NCBI RefSeq assembly: GCF_013387475.1
Contig: NZ_VWNB01000008.1
Coordinates: 62,001-126,000 of the forward strand
Source of the DNA: Mariprofundus sp. KV
Lineage (GTDB): Bacteria; Pseudomonadota; Zetaproteobacteria; Mariprofundales; Mariprofundaceae
DNA: 64,000 nucleotides
Reading direction: 5' to 3'
Part shown: positions 44,678-53,728 of the stretch, one piece after another
Layout of the letters: the number at the start of each line of letters is the position of its first letter
How positions within the stretch are numbered: position 1 is the first letter of the stretch
The notes under the pieces: generated by a model
What the model saw: the letters and a program-made list of their open reading frames with translations, nothing else
The model's database searches: none
What the model was told of the DNA's origin: nothing
Translations under genes and position numbers: made by a program

Positions 44678-45582
44678 CCGACAAACTCCGGCTGTGGTTC
44701 GTTCAGGCTGTGCGGATCCTGATGAATGATGATCTCGGCTCCCGGATATGCATCCAGTAGCAGCGCTTCGACCTCATCGGCAATCTCGTGTGCTCTCATC
44801 AGGGTTAATGTATCGTCGAGTTCAAGGTGGAGTTGAATGAATACCGTCATGCCGGACTTGCGGGTGCGCAGATCATGCATGCCGAGCGCTTTAGGGTGAC
44901 TGCGTACAATGGCCTTGATCTTCTGACGATCCTCATCGGGCATTTCACGATCCATCAGCAGATTCAGTGACTCCTGCACAATCTCCCAGGCACTGTAGAG
45001 GATATAACCGGCAATCATCAGGGCGAAGAGCGGATCAAAACCAACCCAGCCGTAGTAGGCCAGCAGCAGGGCGATGATCACGCTGCCGTTGACCAGCAGA
45101 TCGGTTTTGTAGTGCAGACGATCAGCCTTGATAGCGGTGGAGTCTGTCTTGTTAATGACATGCTGCTGGAACATCATCAGGCCATAGGTGGCAATAATGG
45201 AGATAACCATAATGCCGACACCGATCGGCATCTCTGAGATCGGGTGTGGATTCCAGAAGTGGGAGATTGCCTCAAGCAGCAGGAACATGGCTGAACCGGT
45301 AATAAAGGTGGCCTGGCCAAGGCCGGCCAGCGCTTCGGCCTTACCGTGACCAAAGCGGTGCTGCTTATCGGCGGGTGCCAGAGCGTGACGTACAGCGATG
45401 AGATTAATGATCGAAGCAAGTGCATCCAGGCAGGAGTCGATGAGGGTGGCCATCAGACTGACCGAATCGGTCATCAACCAGGCAACGGCTTTACAGATAA
45501 TCAGGGTAAGGGCGACCGATGTGGAGGCGTAGGTCGCCAGCTTCATCAATCGTGCTTTTTCCTCAGAGGAGATGGAGTTCAT
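44674..45582 (-). CDS. Cation diffusion facilitator family transporter
   Basis: This CDF/FieF-type protein has six membrane helices and both metal-site motifs: LIDSCLDALASI (DxxxD) and the HYKTD (HxxxD) in the fifth helix region. A C-terminal cytoplasmic domain follows. CDF proteins export zinc, iron or related divalent cations by proton exchange. I start at the ATG for MNSISSEEKARL (45582); the frame extends further but without family similarity. The metal specificity is not visible from sequence. It leads a two-gene unit with the secretin-N-like gene. Confidence 0.92.
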   Translation of the reverse strand: MNSISSEEKARLMKLATYASTSVALTLIICKAVAWLMTDSVSLMATLIDSCLDALASIINLIAVRHALAPADKQHRFGHGKAEALAGLGQATFITGSAMFLLLEAISHFWNPHPISEMPIGVGIMVISIIATYGLMMFQQHVINKTDSTAIKADRLHYKTDLLVNGSVIIALLLAYYGWVGFDPLFALMIAGYILYSAWEIVQESLNLLMDREMPDEDRQKIKAIVRSHPKALGMHDLRTRKSGMTVFIQLHLELDDTLTLMRAHEIADEVEALLLDAYPGAEIIIHQDPHSLNEPQPEFVG

Positions 45583-45681
45583 GCGGAGATGATGCCCGAT
45601 TCCTCCATTGAATAAAATAGTATTCATCCGGTTGCCAAGCAAAGGCATGACATCACCTTTTATACAGACCATGATAGTGGC

Positions 45682-46224
45682 ATGCGATGGATCAACTCTC
45701 CTCATCAGAATGAACGGCCACCTGATATGGCGGTTGATATGATTGTGTTGCATGCGATCAGTTTGCCTGCGGGACAGTTTGATATGGATTATATCGAGGA
45801 TCTTTTTATGGGCAGACTTGATTGCAGTGCTCACTCTTCATTTGCCGATCTGCAGGGATTAAAGGTTTCCGCCCACTTTGTGATCGATCGCAAGGGTGGC
45901 ATTACCCAGTTTGTGCCCTGTCAGCGTCGTGCCTGGCATGCCGGTGTTTCAGCATGGCAGGGGCGTGAAGGGTGTAACGACTTTGCGATAGGCATTGAGA
46001 TGATCGGTGATGAAACGCACCCCTTCACACAGGCCCAGTACCGCGAAACGGCACGCCTTTGCAGGCAGCTGATGCAGCGCTTTCCAGCGATCAACCGGCA
46101 ACGTATTGTCGGTCATCAGGATATCGCGCCGGGGCGCAAGTGGGATCCGGGCAGACAGTGGAGTTGGGCGAAATTTGATCGCTCGCTAAGCGGCATCAGA
46201 CGTTTGCATCTGGAGGTACAATGA
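45682..46224 (+). CDS. ampD: 1,6-anhydro-N-acetylmuramyl-L-alanine amidase
   Basis: AmpD cleaves recycled anhydro-muropeptides in the cytoplasm; its loss induces AmpC beta-lactamase in some species. The zinc ligands are visible in VLHAISLPAG and VGHQDIAPGRKWDPG, the family end motif. The start MRWINSPHQNERP and the length of 180 residues match AmpD. It overlaps the following Crp/Fnr gene by four bases, an unusual pairing. Confidence 0.94.
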   Translation: MRWINSPHQNERPPDMAVDMIVLHAISLPAGQFDMDYIEDLFMGRLDCSAHSSFADLQGLKVSAHFVIDRKGGITQFVPCQRRAWHAGVSAWQGREGCNDFAIGIEMIGDETHPFTQAQYRETARLCRQLMQRFPAINRQRIVGHQDIAPGRKWDPGRQWSWAKFDRSLSGIRRLHLEVQ

Positions 46225-46883
46225 ACAGAGCTGACTGGCTTTCACTTTTTCCGGCGCTAACGGGACTCTCCGGGGCAGTGAGCGACGAGCTTGCCGCACT
46301 GAAAACCATGAGGGTGCCCAAGGGTACGGTGCTGTTTCGTGATGGTGACGCCTGTCAGGGTTATGTGTTTGTGCTCGATGGTTCAGTGCGTGTGCAGAAG
46401 ATGGATAGTGAGGGGCGTGAAATAGTGCTCTATCGGGTGGAGGATGGGCAGACCTGTATGCTGACCACCTCCTGTCTGCTGGGAGGCAAACGCTACCCTG
46501 CCGAGGGTATTGCCGAGGTGGAGACCGAGCTGGCTCTGATTCCGGCCAGACGTTTTGATGAGCTGCTCTCAGACAGCGCCTTTCGAAAATTTACGCTGGG
46601 CATGATCTCGGATCGTGTGGCCGATCTGATGGCATTGATAGAGGATGTTGCTTTCGGGCGTATGGATGTGCGCCTGGCCCGTCGCCTGCTCGAACTTGAT
46701 GACGGCAGCCATACACTGCGCCTGACACACCAGCAGCTGGCCACCGAACTGGGCACGGCGCGTGAGGTCGTCAGTCGTATTCTTAAGGATTTTGAACGTC
46801 GTTCACTGGTGATGCTCAAACGTGGTGAGGTGCGCCTGTCCGATCTGGCTGCCATGAAACGACTGGCCACTGAGGATCTGTGA
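46221..46883 (+). CDS. Crp/Fnr family transcriptional regulator
   Basis: The 220-residue protein has a cyclic-nucleotide-binding-type beta roll at the N-terminus (GTVLFRDGDACQGYVFVLDGSV) and a C-terminal winged helix (TRQ-like helix in LATELGTAREVVSRILKDFE). The cysteines CQG and QTCMLTTSCLL are not the four-cysteine cluster of FNR at the N-terminus, so oxygen sensing by an FNR-type cluster is unlikely. It is probably transcribed with ampD and possibly regulates the DUF2892 gene 77 bases downstream, which is an inference from position. Confidence 0.9.
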   Translation: MNRADWLSLFPALTGLSGAVSDELAALKTMRVPKGTVLFRDGDACQGYVFVLDGSVRVQKMDSEGREIVLYRVEDGQTCMLTTSCLLGGKRYPAEGIAEVETELALIPARRFDELLSDSAFRKFTLGMISDRVADLMALIEDVAFGRMDVRLARRLLELDDGSHTLRLTHQQLATELGTAREVVSRILKDFERRSLVMLKRGEVRLSDLAAMKRLATEDL

Positions 46884-46959
46884 CAATATCACGGAACGAT
46901 AATGTTTAGAGGTCTATAGTCCCTCCATCAGCTAAGAGATTCTCAGTGGAGGCTTAATA

Positions 46960-47175
46960 ATGAAAGCAAATGTAGGAACAATTGATCGGGTTTTACGCTT
47001 AGTGGTTGGTGCAGCTGCGATTGCATTTGGTTATATGGGCGGTTTGGCAGCACCATGGAATATGGTGGCGATTGCAGCAGGCAGTGTATTTGTGCTGACA
47101 GCAGTGATTAAGTTTTGCCCGCTTTACCTCATCGTTGGAGCAAATACATGCGGTGTAAAATCAGCAGACGGTTAA
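46960..47175 (+). CDS. DUF2892/YgaP-type membrane protein
   Basis: The 71-residue protein matches the DUF2892 family: GTIDRVLRLVVGAAAIAFGY at the start, then a hairpin of two membrane helices and the conserved CPLYLIVGANTCG end. In some organisms this domain is fused to a rhodanese and helps sulfur handling; here it stands alone. GGAGG lies before the ATG. Its promoter region follows a Crp/Fnr regulator gene. Confidence 0.9.
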   Translation: MKANVGTIDRVLRLVVGAAAIAFGYMGGLAAPWNMVAIAAGSVFVLTAVIKFCPLYLIVGANTCGVKSADG

Positions 47176-47194
47176 GGTGAAAGTTCAGTTTAAC

Positions 47195-47220
47195 CAGGCG
47201 GCCCTTAGGGGCCGTTTTGT
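47195..47220. terminator. Rho-independent terminator between the DUF2892 gene and rlmN
   Basis: CGGCCC at 47199-47204 pairs with GGGCCG at 47209-47214 and is followed by TTTT on the plus strand. It can stop the plus-strand transcript and may also lie close to the end of rlmN on the other strand. Confidence 0.85.
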
Positions 47221-48276
47221 TTATGCGGCCGACTTGCGCCGCTGTGCCACTTCCGTTTTCAACTGGCCGCAGGCAGCAGAGATCTCATTGCCGCGGGAAG
47301 AGCGCACCACGGCGATGATATTCGCCGCAACCAGTATCTCGCGAAAGGCGGAGAGTGCCGCATCATCTGGGCTCTGAAATGGTGAACCCTCAAAGGCGTT
47401 GAATGGCAGCAGGTTTACTGTGCAGCCCATACCGTTGACCAGTTCACAGAGGCGATAGGCATCTTCCACGGTGTCATTGACTCCGGCCAGCATCACATAC
47501 TCAATCAGCACCCGTTTGTTACCACGCGCTTTGATATAGGCGCGCACCGCTTCCAGCAGCGTATGGATCGGATATTTGCGGTTGATCGGGATCACCCGAT
47601 CCCGTACCTCATCGGTTGTAGCGTTGAGCGAAACGGCCAGATTACATGGCAGTTTGTCTTCGATCATCCTGTAGATGGCCGGCACCATGCCTGAAGTGGA
47701 GAGGGTAATACGGTTGGGAGAGAAGGCCATGCCTTTCGGATCAGAGGCGATGCGCACAAATTTCGCGACCTCATCGTAGTTATGCAGCGGTTCACCCATG
47801 CCCATCAATACCAGATTGCGCACCTTGAAATCGCCGATCTTCTGGCCTGCGATCACCTGTGCAGCCATCTCGGCGGCTGAGAGATTGCGAGTCAGACCTG
47901 CGGTTGCGGTCAGGCAGAAGGTGCAGCCAACCGCACAGCCAACCTGGGTGGAGATGCACTGGGTGAGGCGGCCCGGCCCCTGAATCAATACAGTCTCCAC
48001 CTCTCTGCCATCGGGCATTTTCAGCAGCAGTTTGCGGGTGCCATCTTCAGCCTGTTGCAGCGCCGTACATTCGGGCTCAAACATGCTGGTGTGTTCGGCC
48101 AGATAGCTGCGCAGGATATTCGGCAGTTCGGGAATAGCACTGATATCACTGTTGTAGTAGCGAAACAGGGAGGCAACGATGCGCTCGGCATGCACCGGTT
48201 TGGCACCTGCATCATGGCAGAGCTGAACCATCTGCTCAAAGCTCATGCCGATCAGTGGCGGAAGGTCACTTTTCAT
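47221..48276 (-). CDS. rlmN: 23S rRNA (A2503-C2)-methyltransferase RlmN
   Basis: RlmN is a radical SAM enzyme that methylates A2503 of 23S rRNA and A37 of several tRNAs. The iron-sulfur cluster motif is visible as GCTFCLTA preceded by QVGCAVGC. The GVNDTVEDAYRL and NLLPFNAF segments are also family features. I start at MKSDLPPLIG (48276), which lies directly after a hairpin with a T-run (48281-48319); no Shine-Dalgarno precedes it. The product is about 351 residues. Confidence 0.95.
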   Translation of the reverse strand: MKSDLPPLIGMSFEQMVQLCHDAGAKPVHAERIVASLFRYYNSDISAIPELPNILRSYLAEHTSMFEPECTALQQAEDGTRKLLLKMPDGREVETVLIQGPGRLTQCISTQVGCAVGCTFCLTATAGLTRNLSAAEMAAQVIAGQKIGDFKVRNLVLMGMGEPLHNYDEVAKFVRIASDPKGMAFSPNRITLSTSGMVPAIYRMIEDKLPCNLAVSLNATTDEVRDRVIPINRKYPIHTLLEAVRAYIKARGNKRVLIEYVMLAGVNDTVEDAYRLCELVNGMGCTVNLLPFNAFEGSPFQSPDDAALSAFREILVAANIIAVVRSSRGNEISAACGQLKTEVAQRRKSAA

Positions 48277-48280
48277 AGGG

Positions 48281-48319
48281 GAAATAAAAAACGCATGTGC
48301 AGTTGCCCGCACATGCGTT
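48281..48319 (-). terminator. Rho-independent terminator between the ferredoxin gene and rlmN
   Basis: AACGCATGTGC at 48290-48300 pairs perfectly with GCACATGCGTT at 48309-48319, an 11-base stem. On the minus strand it is followed by TTTTTATTT right before the rlmN start, so it stops ferredoxin transcripts or attenuates rlmN. Confidence 0.88.
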
Positions 48320-48342
48320 CTGAATTATTGATCCTGTTGAGA

Positions 48343-48687
48343 TCAGAGGCCGTATTTGGCCTTGTTCTGAGCCACTTCTTCAGCTGATGGCGGGGTATGA
48401 TCTTTCACTTCTGCCAGATCAAACAGGTCACGTTCATCATCGCAGAGCTCATTGAGTGCGATATCAGATTCGAACACCTCAGGTACATCCTCTTCAGGGT
48501 AGATCGCTTCCCATGGGCACTCAGGCTCACAGACCGCACAGTCGATGCACTCTTCCGGAGAGATGAAGAGCATATTCGGTGTCTCATCAGAGATCTCTTT
48601 CGGCTGATAAAAACAGTCTACCGGGCATACCGCAACACAAGCGGTATCGACACAATCCTTACACAGTTGGGTGACTACAAATGCCAT
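48343..48687 (-). CDS. fdxA: Ferredoxin (FdxA-like, 3Fe-4S/4Fe-4S)
   Basis: Seven cysteines in [18 protein letters not shown] and [12 protein letters not shown] fit the seven-iron ferredoxin pattern, with one cluster incomplete (CxxxxxC) in the first set. The C-terminal extension (about residues 65-114) is typical of FdxA. It transfers electrons at low potential; the partner is unknown. It ends in a strong terminator before rlmN. Confidence 0.93.
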   Translation of the reverse strand: MAFVVTQLCKDCVDTACVAVCPVDCFYQPKEISDETPNMLFISPEECIDCAVCEPECPWEAIYPEEDVPEVFESDIALNELCDDERDLFDLAEVKDHTPPSAEEVAQNKAKYGL

Positions 48688-48756
48688 GGGTTATTACCTC
48701 ACTCACAAATTCGGCGCGCAGACTAACAAGGGCTGGCGAATATGGCTATATGTGGA

Positions 48757-50691
48757 TCAATGTGCCTGGATCAGGCTCACTTTTTCCAGTTCGCCACCGA
48801 TCCTGGCGATCATGCTGCCCGGTGTTTTTTCCTGCCGCCACTCATAGACGGTGACAAAAGCCATCACCTGCTGCACATAACGGCGTGTCTCATTAAACGG
48901 GATCGCCTCCACCCACGCTTCCGGAGCAGTAAACGCTGTGCGCTCCAGCCAGCTTGATACCCTGTGTGGCCCGGCATTGTAGGCCGCTGCCGCCAGCGCC
49001 AGAGAGCCAAAACGCTGTTTCATTTCGGCCAGATAGGTTGAACCAAGACGAATATTAATCTCCGGAGAGAGCAGGTCGGGATGACGAGAGCGCAGTTTAA
49101 GTTGTTTGGCCACGGCTCTGGCCGTACGCGGCATCAGCTGCATCAAACCTTTGGCTCCCACATAGGATACAGCCTGAGCATTAAAGGCTGACTCCTGCCG
49201 GATAATGCTCCAGATCTCGGATGAGGAGAGGCCACTCTCCATCGATGCGGATCTGACCTCTTCCTCAAAAGCCAGTGGAAAACGCGCTTCAAGGGCATCA
49301 AGGTTGTCGGCTTTATAGGCGGAACGAATCGTCTGATCAAACCAGCCCCAATGGCTGGCAAGATTGGTGGCAGCAGCCCAACGTTCTTTGGAGGCATCTT
49401 GCAGGGCGAAATGCCACTCCCGACTGGCTTTGTTGCTGCTTCCCAGCTGCAGCCACTCATAAGCCCTGTGTACGGCCTGCATGCTGGCCACCTCTGCAAT
49501 GGCCGCCGCGGAGGCATCAACAATGCTGCTTTCGAGCTTGAGCGGGATGCCGAGCCTTTCAGAGGCGAGGAAGCTGTAGTAACCGCGATCATTGGCCAAG
49601 AGAAGATAGAGCGGTTCAGCCAGATCGCTATGGCCTGTTATTTCAAGTGCGCGAGCTTTCCAGTAGAGCCAGTTGCTCTGCTGGCGTTCGTTATCGGGCA
49701 TGGCGTCAATGGCGGCAACAGTTTGCGGCCACTGCTGATTGACAATATACAGGCGTACCAGCCAGCTGCGGGTATCTTCGTTCTGTGCCGATGCAGGCAG
49801 GCTGTTCAGCCAGGTGATCGCTTCAGGCATATGGCGGCGGGCAGCGCGCAGGGCAATCTGGCGTTGCTGATCAGTCAGGAAAGCTGCGCTGAGACCGGCT
49901 TTAAGAGCAAGTGTCTGCACCTGTAACCACGCCTTGGCGGGATCGGAGCGAGCCAGTCGTTGCACTCCATCATTAAGCATTAATTCGCTAATCAGTGGCG
50001 AGTGGATTGCAGGGAACCGGTTTAACATCGTTTCAGGATCGGTCTGCATCTTCTGCCAGTAGCTGATCAGTGATTGCTGATCTTTTGGCAGATGGCGTTT
50101 CTCGCCCTTTATCTTTTTCCATTTGCCGCTATTGGCATAGTGGTCAATGCGCAGCCAGCGTTCATAGAGTGTGGGGTGCCCAGACTTCTGCCACTGTTGA
50201 TAGAGCGGATGTGTGTATCCGCTGACTTTTTTCGCTTTGATCCAGCGTTTGGAGAAGAGCGCCAGCGCCTGTTTGGTGTCGCCAGCTTTCCATGCTGAGA
50301 GCATGGCAATCTCAGGTGTCCGCTTGCGATCAGCAGGAAACTTTTCAAGCTGTTGACCAATCTTTTTCCAGTCACCTTTTTTGGCAAGATGATGAAGCCA
50401 TGCCACACGCAGGTTGATCGATTCAGGAATATCGGAAAAGTGTTCAACGACATCCTGAACTGTGCTGTCACTACCCTTGGCAAGCGCTTTTCGGGCTTCC
50501 CAGATATCGAGATAGGGTGTAAGCGGATAGTCTGGAATCTTGGCTTTCAGGGTTTGATAGGTGTGAAGGTCGTTGCTGTTCAGGGCTGCGCGAGCCGCTT
50601 CGAAGGTGGTTCGGTTATGCGTCGGCGTGGCCGCCTGCGCAAAAGATGCACAGAGCAGTGAGACGATGATGATCAAGCCGTTTAAGCGCAT
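48757..50691 (-). CDS. slt: Soluble lytic murein transglycosylase
   Basis: Slt cleaves glycan strands from within peptidoglycan, making anhydro ends. A signal peptide (LIIIVSLLCASFAQA) is followed by about 450 residues of alpha-superhelical repeats, and then the catalytic lysozyme-like domain with IIRQESAFNAQAVSYVGAKG and GLMQLMPRTA (near residues 500-525). The length of 644 residues fits Slt70. Products of this enzyme feed AmpD recycling, whose gene is about 3 kb away. Confidence 0.93.
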   Translation of the reverse strand: MRLNGLIIIVSLLCASFAQAATPTHNRTTFEAARAALNSNDLHTYQTLKAKIPDYPLTPYLDIWEARKALAKGSDSTVQDVVEHFSDIPESINLRVAWLHHLAKKGDWKKIGQQLEKFPADRKRTPEIAMLSAWKAGDTKQALALFSKRWIKAKKVSGYTHPLYQQWQKSGHPTLYERWLRIDHYANSGKWKKIKGEKRHLPKDQQSLISYWQKMQTDPETMLNRFPAIHSPLISELMLNDGVQRLARSDPAKAWLQVQTLALKAGLSAAFLTDQQRQIALRAARRHMPEAITWLNSLPASAQNEDTRSWLVRLYIVNQQWPQTVAAIDAMPDNERQQSNWLYWKARALEITGHSDLAEPLYLLLANDRGYYSFLASERLGIPLKLESSIVDASAAAIAEVASMQAVHRAYEWLQLGSSNKASREWHFALQDASKERWAAATNLASHWGWFDQTIRSAYKADNLDALEARFPLAFEEEVRSASMESGLSSSEIWSIIRQESAFNAQAVSYVGAKGLMQLMPRTARAVAKQLKLRSRHPDLLSPEINIRLGSTYLAEMKQRFGSLALAAAAYNAGPHRVSSWLERTAFTAPEAWVEAIPFNETRRYVQQVMAFVTVYEWRQEKTPGSMIARIGGELEKVSLIQAH

Positions 50692-50809
50692 TTCAGCCCC
50701 CTTTGCTGGCTGCTTCCCGCCGCCTAGCGTAGAGGGTTTCTTTTGTTATTGCCAGTGGTTAGATGATTCGTGTGCGAGATTGCATCCACAGGGTGAACGT
50801 AAGAAGCTG

Positions 50810-51124
50810 TTACATCTTGTAAAATGCGAACTCTTCAACAACCCTGCCACCACGAAAATGCTCTTCGATGATGCGGTCAATGGCACTCTGATTCAGATTG
50901 CAGTACCAGACCCCTTCAGGATAAACCACCATCACCGGTCCCTCCATGCAGACACCAAGGCAGCCAGCCCGGTTCACACGTACAGCATCGGGATCACCGA
51001 CAACCAGACCAGCAGCAACCACCTGATCTTTCAGATAGTTGAGCAGTGGCAGGTTCTCTCCGCAGCTTTTACCACAGCACATAATGGCGTGGCGTTTGTA
51101 GGGCATCATCATCGGTTTTGGCAT
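50810..51124 (-). CDS. Thioredoxin-like 2Fe-2S ferredoxin
   Basis: The 104-residue protein has the four cysteines of the thioredoxin-like ferredoxin family: CCGKSC near residue 15 and AGCLGVC near 52. It is the last gene of the cobalamin operon, four bases past cobA. In the same location in other genomes a ferredoxin of this kind accompanies CbiX/CbiG-type cobalamin or siroheme genes; a role in electron supply to corrin ring enzymes is an inference. Confidence 0.85.
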   Translation of the reverse strand: MPKPMMMPYKRHAIMCCGKSCGENLPLLNYLKDQVVAAGLVVGDPDAVRVNRAGCLGVCMEGPVMVVYPEGVWYCNLNQSAIDRIIEEHFRGGRVVEEFAFYKM

Positions 51125-51127
51125 GGC

Positions 51128-51874
51128 TTAATCCTTCCAGCTTATTCTTTCGTTCACCACATCACCGATAATAATAATCGATGGTGATTGAGCCGTGACC
51201 TCTCCACTGGCTACCGCTTGCAGCGTGGTCACTGTCGTCTGCTCATTATCCAGCGTAGCAGCGTGAATAATGGCAACTGGCGTCTGTTGTGCAAGACCGG
51301 CCTCAAGCAGGCGCCCGGCAATTTGTGGCAGATTCCGCGCTCCCATGTAGAAGACCAGTACCGGAAACGCCTCTACCAGCGCCTGCCAGTCCATACGACT
51401 CTTCTCGCTGGCTTCATGACCGGTAAGAAAAGCCAGCGTGGCATTAACCGAGCGATCAGTAACCGGAATGCCGGCCATAGCAGGAGCTGCCACCCCGGAT
51501 GTAATACCCGGAATCACCCGGAAAGGTACCCGGGCTGCGGCCAGCGCACGCATCTCCTCGCCACCGCGGCCAAAGACAAACGGATCACCACCTTTAAGGC
51601 GTACCACCCGTTTCCCGGCGCTGGCCAGTTCAATCAGTGTCTCACAGATATCATGCTGACTGGCTGAAGGTCTGCCACCGCGTTTGCCTGCTTCAATCAG
51701 TTCAGCACCGATGGCCGCCATATTCAGCACTTCATCGGAGACCAGTGCGTCATATACAATAGCATCGCACTCAGCGATCAGTGTTGCTGCGGCCAGTGTG
51801 AGCAGTGATGCCGCACCGGGACCGGCACCGACCAGTGCGACCTCACCGGATTGCAAAGGGGCATCAAGTTTCAT
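51128..51874 (-). CDS. cobA: Uroporphyrinogen-III C-methyltransferase
   Basis: CobA methylates uroporphyrinogen III twice to precorrin-2, the branch point to cobalamin, siroheme and heme d1. The SAM-dependent fold is visible in VALVGAGPGAASLLTLAAA, VRLKGGDPFVFGRGGEE and VTFLTGH-like AFLTGHEA. The length of 248 residues is the stand-alone form. It overlaps cbiX by four bases. Confidence 0.93.
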   Translation of the reverse strand: MKLDAPLQSGEVALVGAGPGAASLLTLAAATLIAECDAIVYDALVSDEVLNMAAIGAELIEAGKRGGRPSASQHDICETLIELASAGKRVVRLKGGDPFVFGRGGEEMRALAAARVPFRVIPGITSGVAAPAMAGIPVTDRSVNATLAFLTGHEASEKSRMDWQALVEAFPVLVFYMGARNLPQIAGRLLEAGLAQQTPVAIIHAATLDNEQTTVTTLQAVASGEVTAQSPSIIIIGDVVNERISWKD

Positions 51875-52464
51875 TCAGCACTCCTGAAGCACTCTGCGAC
51901 CAATTCGGCAAAACCATCGAGTTCACTCAGTACGGGCGCAACGGTTACATCGGGGATGGCAGATTCACTGATCATGCTGCGAACTCTAGCAAGTGAGTGT
52001 CCCGGAAACAGCAGTACCGGTTGCACGGTTATGCCGCTAGCCCCTGCTTGATGTTGCTGTTGCAGAACTGTTGTCAGTGATGGCTCACCATGCAGACAGG
52101 CAACCGGGCCATGCTCCTGCAGTCTGTTTTGCAGCGCCTCAAAACCTGTGGTTTGATAGAGCAGAAAGATGCTGTTCTGCGAACTGTTTTTAAGAATAAG
52201 GGAGCTGATGGCATCGGTTTGAGTGCTGAATGCCGGTAGCAGACGGCAATTTGAAACAGCTGCAAGCGCAGGTGCATCCTTCGTGACATGAACGCCAGCA
52301 CCAAGAAACAGAGGAAGGATCTCAGCTCCTGCAGGCAGTCGGGCGTCAGAGAGAAAGGCAGTTGTGACCGAGTCGCCAAGCAGTGTGGAAACGTTGCCTG
52401 CCAGGGCATCGACCTGTTCTGCATGTGCCGAGTCAGAAGAGCCGTGGGCAAGCAGTACTCTCAA
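51871..52464 (-). CDS. cbiX: Sirohydrochlorin cobaltochelatase CbiX-like
   Basis: The N-terminal active-site block LLAHGSSDSAHAEQ carries the metal-binding histidine, and PLFLGAGVHVTKDAP the second histidine pair. The protein is 197 residues, between the short (about 120) and long forms, with a second half (VQPVLLFPGHSLARV) that resembles a weakened repeat. It inserts cobalt into sirohydrochlorin. The start is a TTG overlapping the cobO stop by four bases. Confidence 0.85.
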   Translation of the reverse strand: MRVLLAHGSSDSAHAEQVDALAGNVSTLLGDSVTTAFLSDARLPAGAEILPLFLGAGVHVTKDAPALAAVSNCRLLPAFSTQTDAISSLILKNSSQNSIFLLYQTTGFEALQNRLQEHGPVACLHGEPSLTTVLQQQHQAGASGITVQPVLLFPGHSLARVRSMISESAIPDVTVAPVLSELDGFAELVAECFRSAE

Positions 52465-52997
52465 AATTCAATGCCCTGAGTTGCTTTAATATCATTTTGA
52501 TAGGCGTGTTTGATCATCTTCATCTCGGTGACGGTATCGGCAACCTCGATCACTTCGGGGGCTGCATTACGCCCGGTGAGGATCATATGCATCCACTGCG
52601 GTTTTTCATCACGGATAAAGGTAGCGATCTCCTCGCCGCTGATCCAGCCGTAACCAGAGCAGTAGTTGATCTCATCGAAGAGCACCAGATCGAACTCCTC
52701 AGAGCGAACCTTGGCTTTGCAGAGTTCCCATATCTCACGACTGGTTTTGATATCCTGCTCAGGGTTTTTGGTATCCCAGGTGAAACCATCACCGAGTGCA
52801 TGCCACTCGATGTTATCGAATTGTTTGGCTGCCCGCTCTTCTCCGGTTTTCCATTTGCCTTTGATGAACTGGATCACACACACTTTCATGCCCCAGCCCG
52901 CAGCGCGGAAAGCGACACCAAAAGCCGATGAGCTTTTGCCTTTACCTTCGCCGGTATGTACCAGCACAACGCCCTGTCGTTTATCGCGTGATTTCAT
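52461..52997 (-). CDS. cobO: Cob(I)yrinic acid a,c-diamide adenosyltransferase
   Basis: The CobA/CobO/BtuR family transfers adenosine from ATP to cobalt of a corrinoid. The P-loop is in VHTGEGKGKSSSAFG (near residue 11), with VIQFIKGKWKTGEE and DLVLFDEINYC. The length of 178 residues is normal. It can act on imported corrinoids, linking the uptake genes to the assembly genes of the same operon. Confidence 0.95.
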   Translation of the reverse strand: MKSRDKRQGVVLVHTGEGKGKSSSAFGVAFRAAGWGMKVCVIQFIKGKWKTGEERAAKQFDNIEWHALGDGFTWDTKNPEQDIKTSREIWELCKAKVRSEEFDLVLFDEINYCSGYGWISGEEIATFIRDEKPQWMHMILTGRNAAPEVIEVADTVTEMKMIKHAYQNDIKATQGIEF

Positions 52998-53728
52998 TTC
53001 ATTACTCCGTAATCAGGAACCAGAACAGTTCCCTGTGTGATGACTGGTGCATCAAACAGCTTCGTTAATCGCTCACTTGCAAAAAGCTGTTTCGCCTCAC
53101 CATATTCGGCACCGCCTTTACCATCAATGAGTATGAGGTGGTCGGCAACAGCCATCGCCTGCTGAATATCGTGCAGTACCGTGACAATGGCACGCCCCTG
53201 TTTGCACTCCTCTTTCATCATATTGATACAGTGAATCTGATGTTTGAGATCGAGATGTGCAGTCGGCTCATCGAGCAGCCATATGGGTGTCTGGCGTAGC
53301 ATAAGCGCAGCCAGTTCTGTGCGTTGACGTTCGCCACTGGATAGCTCCCCCAGCGGCCTTTGCAGCAATGAACCAATATCCATGCGTGTCGCGGTAGATG
53401 CAACAGCGTCGATCTCTTCACCGGCTGCCAGTTCAAGGCGCTGTTTTACAGTCAGGCCGAATTCGGTAGGAGGAAGCTCCCCCTGCCAGGCGATCAGGCG
53501 GGTCAGTGCATGACGGCTGTAGCCGGTAAGCGTCTTGCCATGCAACTCCAGATCGCCTGATGCAGGAATCAGCCCGGCCAGTGCCAGCAGCAGGCTCGAT
53601 TTTCCGGCACCGTTTGGCCCGAGAACCACCACGATTTCACCCTCATTGAATGCACAACTCAATCCTGAAAGCAGGGTGGAGGCTCCGCGTTTGATCATGA
53701 GATTTGAAAGCTTCATCAGGCAACTCAT
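52994..53728 (-). CDS. btuD: Vitamin B12 ABC transporter ATP-binding protein
   Basis: The Walker A GPNGAGKSSLLLAL (near residue 37), LSSGERQRTELA (signature loop) and WLLDEPTAHLD (Walker B) are complete. The gene lies right after btuC and overlaps its stop by four bases; the BtuF-like binding protein and BtuB are encoded in the same operon, so it powers cobalamin import across the inner membrane. A start four codons downstream (MKLSNL) is also possible. Confidence 0.92.
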   Translation of the reverse strand: MSCLMKLSNLMIKRGASTLLSGLSCAFNEGEIVVVLGPNGAGKSSLLLALAGLIPASGDLELHGKTLTGYSRHALTRLIAWQGELPPTEFGLTVKQRLELAAGEEIDAVASTATRMDIGSLLQRPLGELSSGERQRTELAALMLRQTPIWLLDEPTAHLDLKHQIHCINMMKEECKQGRAIVTVLHDIQQAMAVADHLILIDGKGGAEYGEAKQLFASERLTKLFDAPVITQGTVLVPDYGVMK

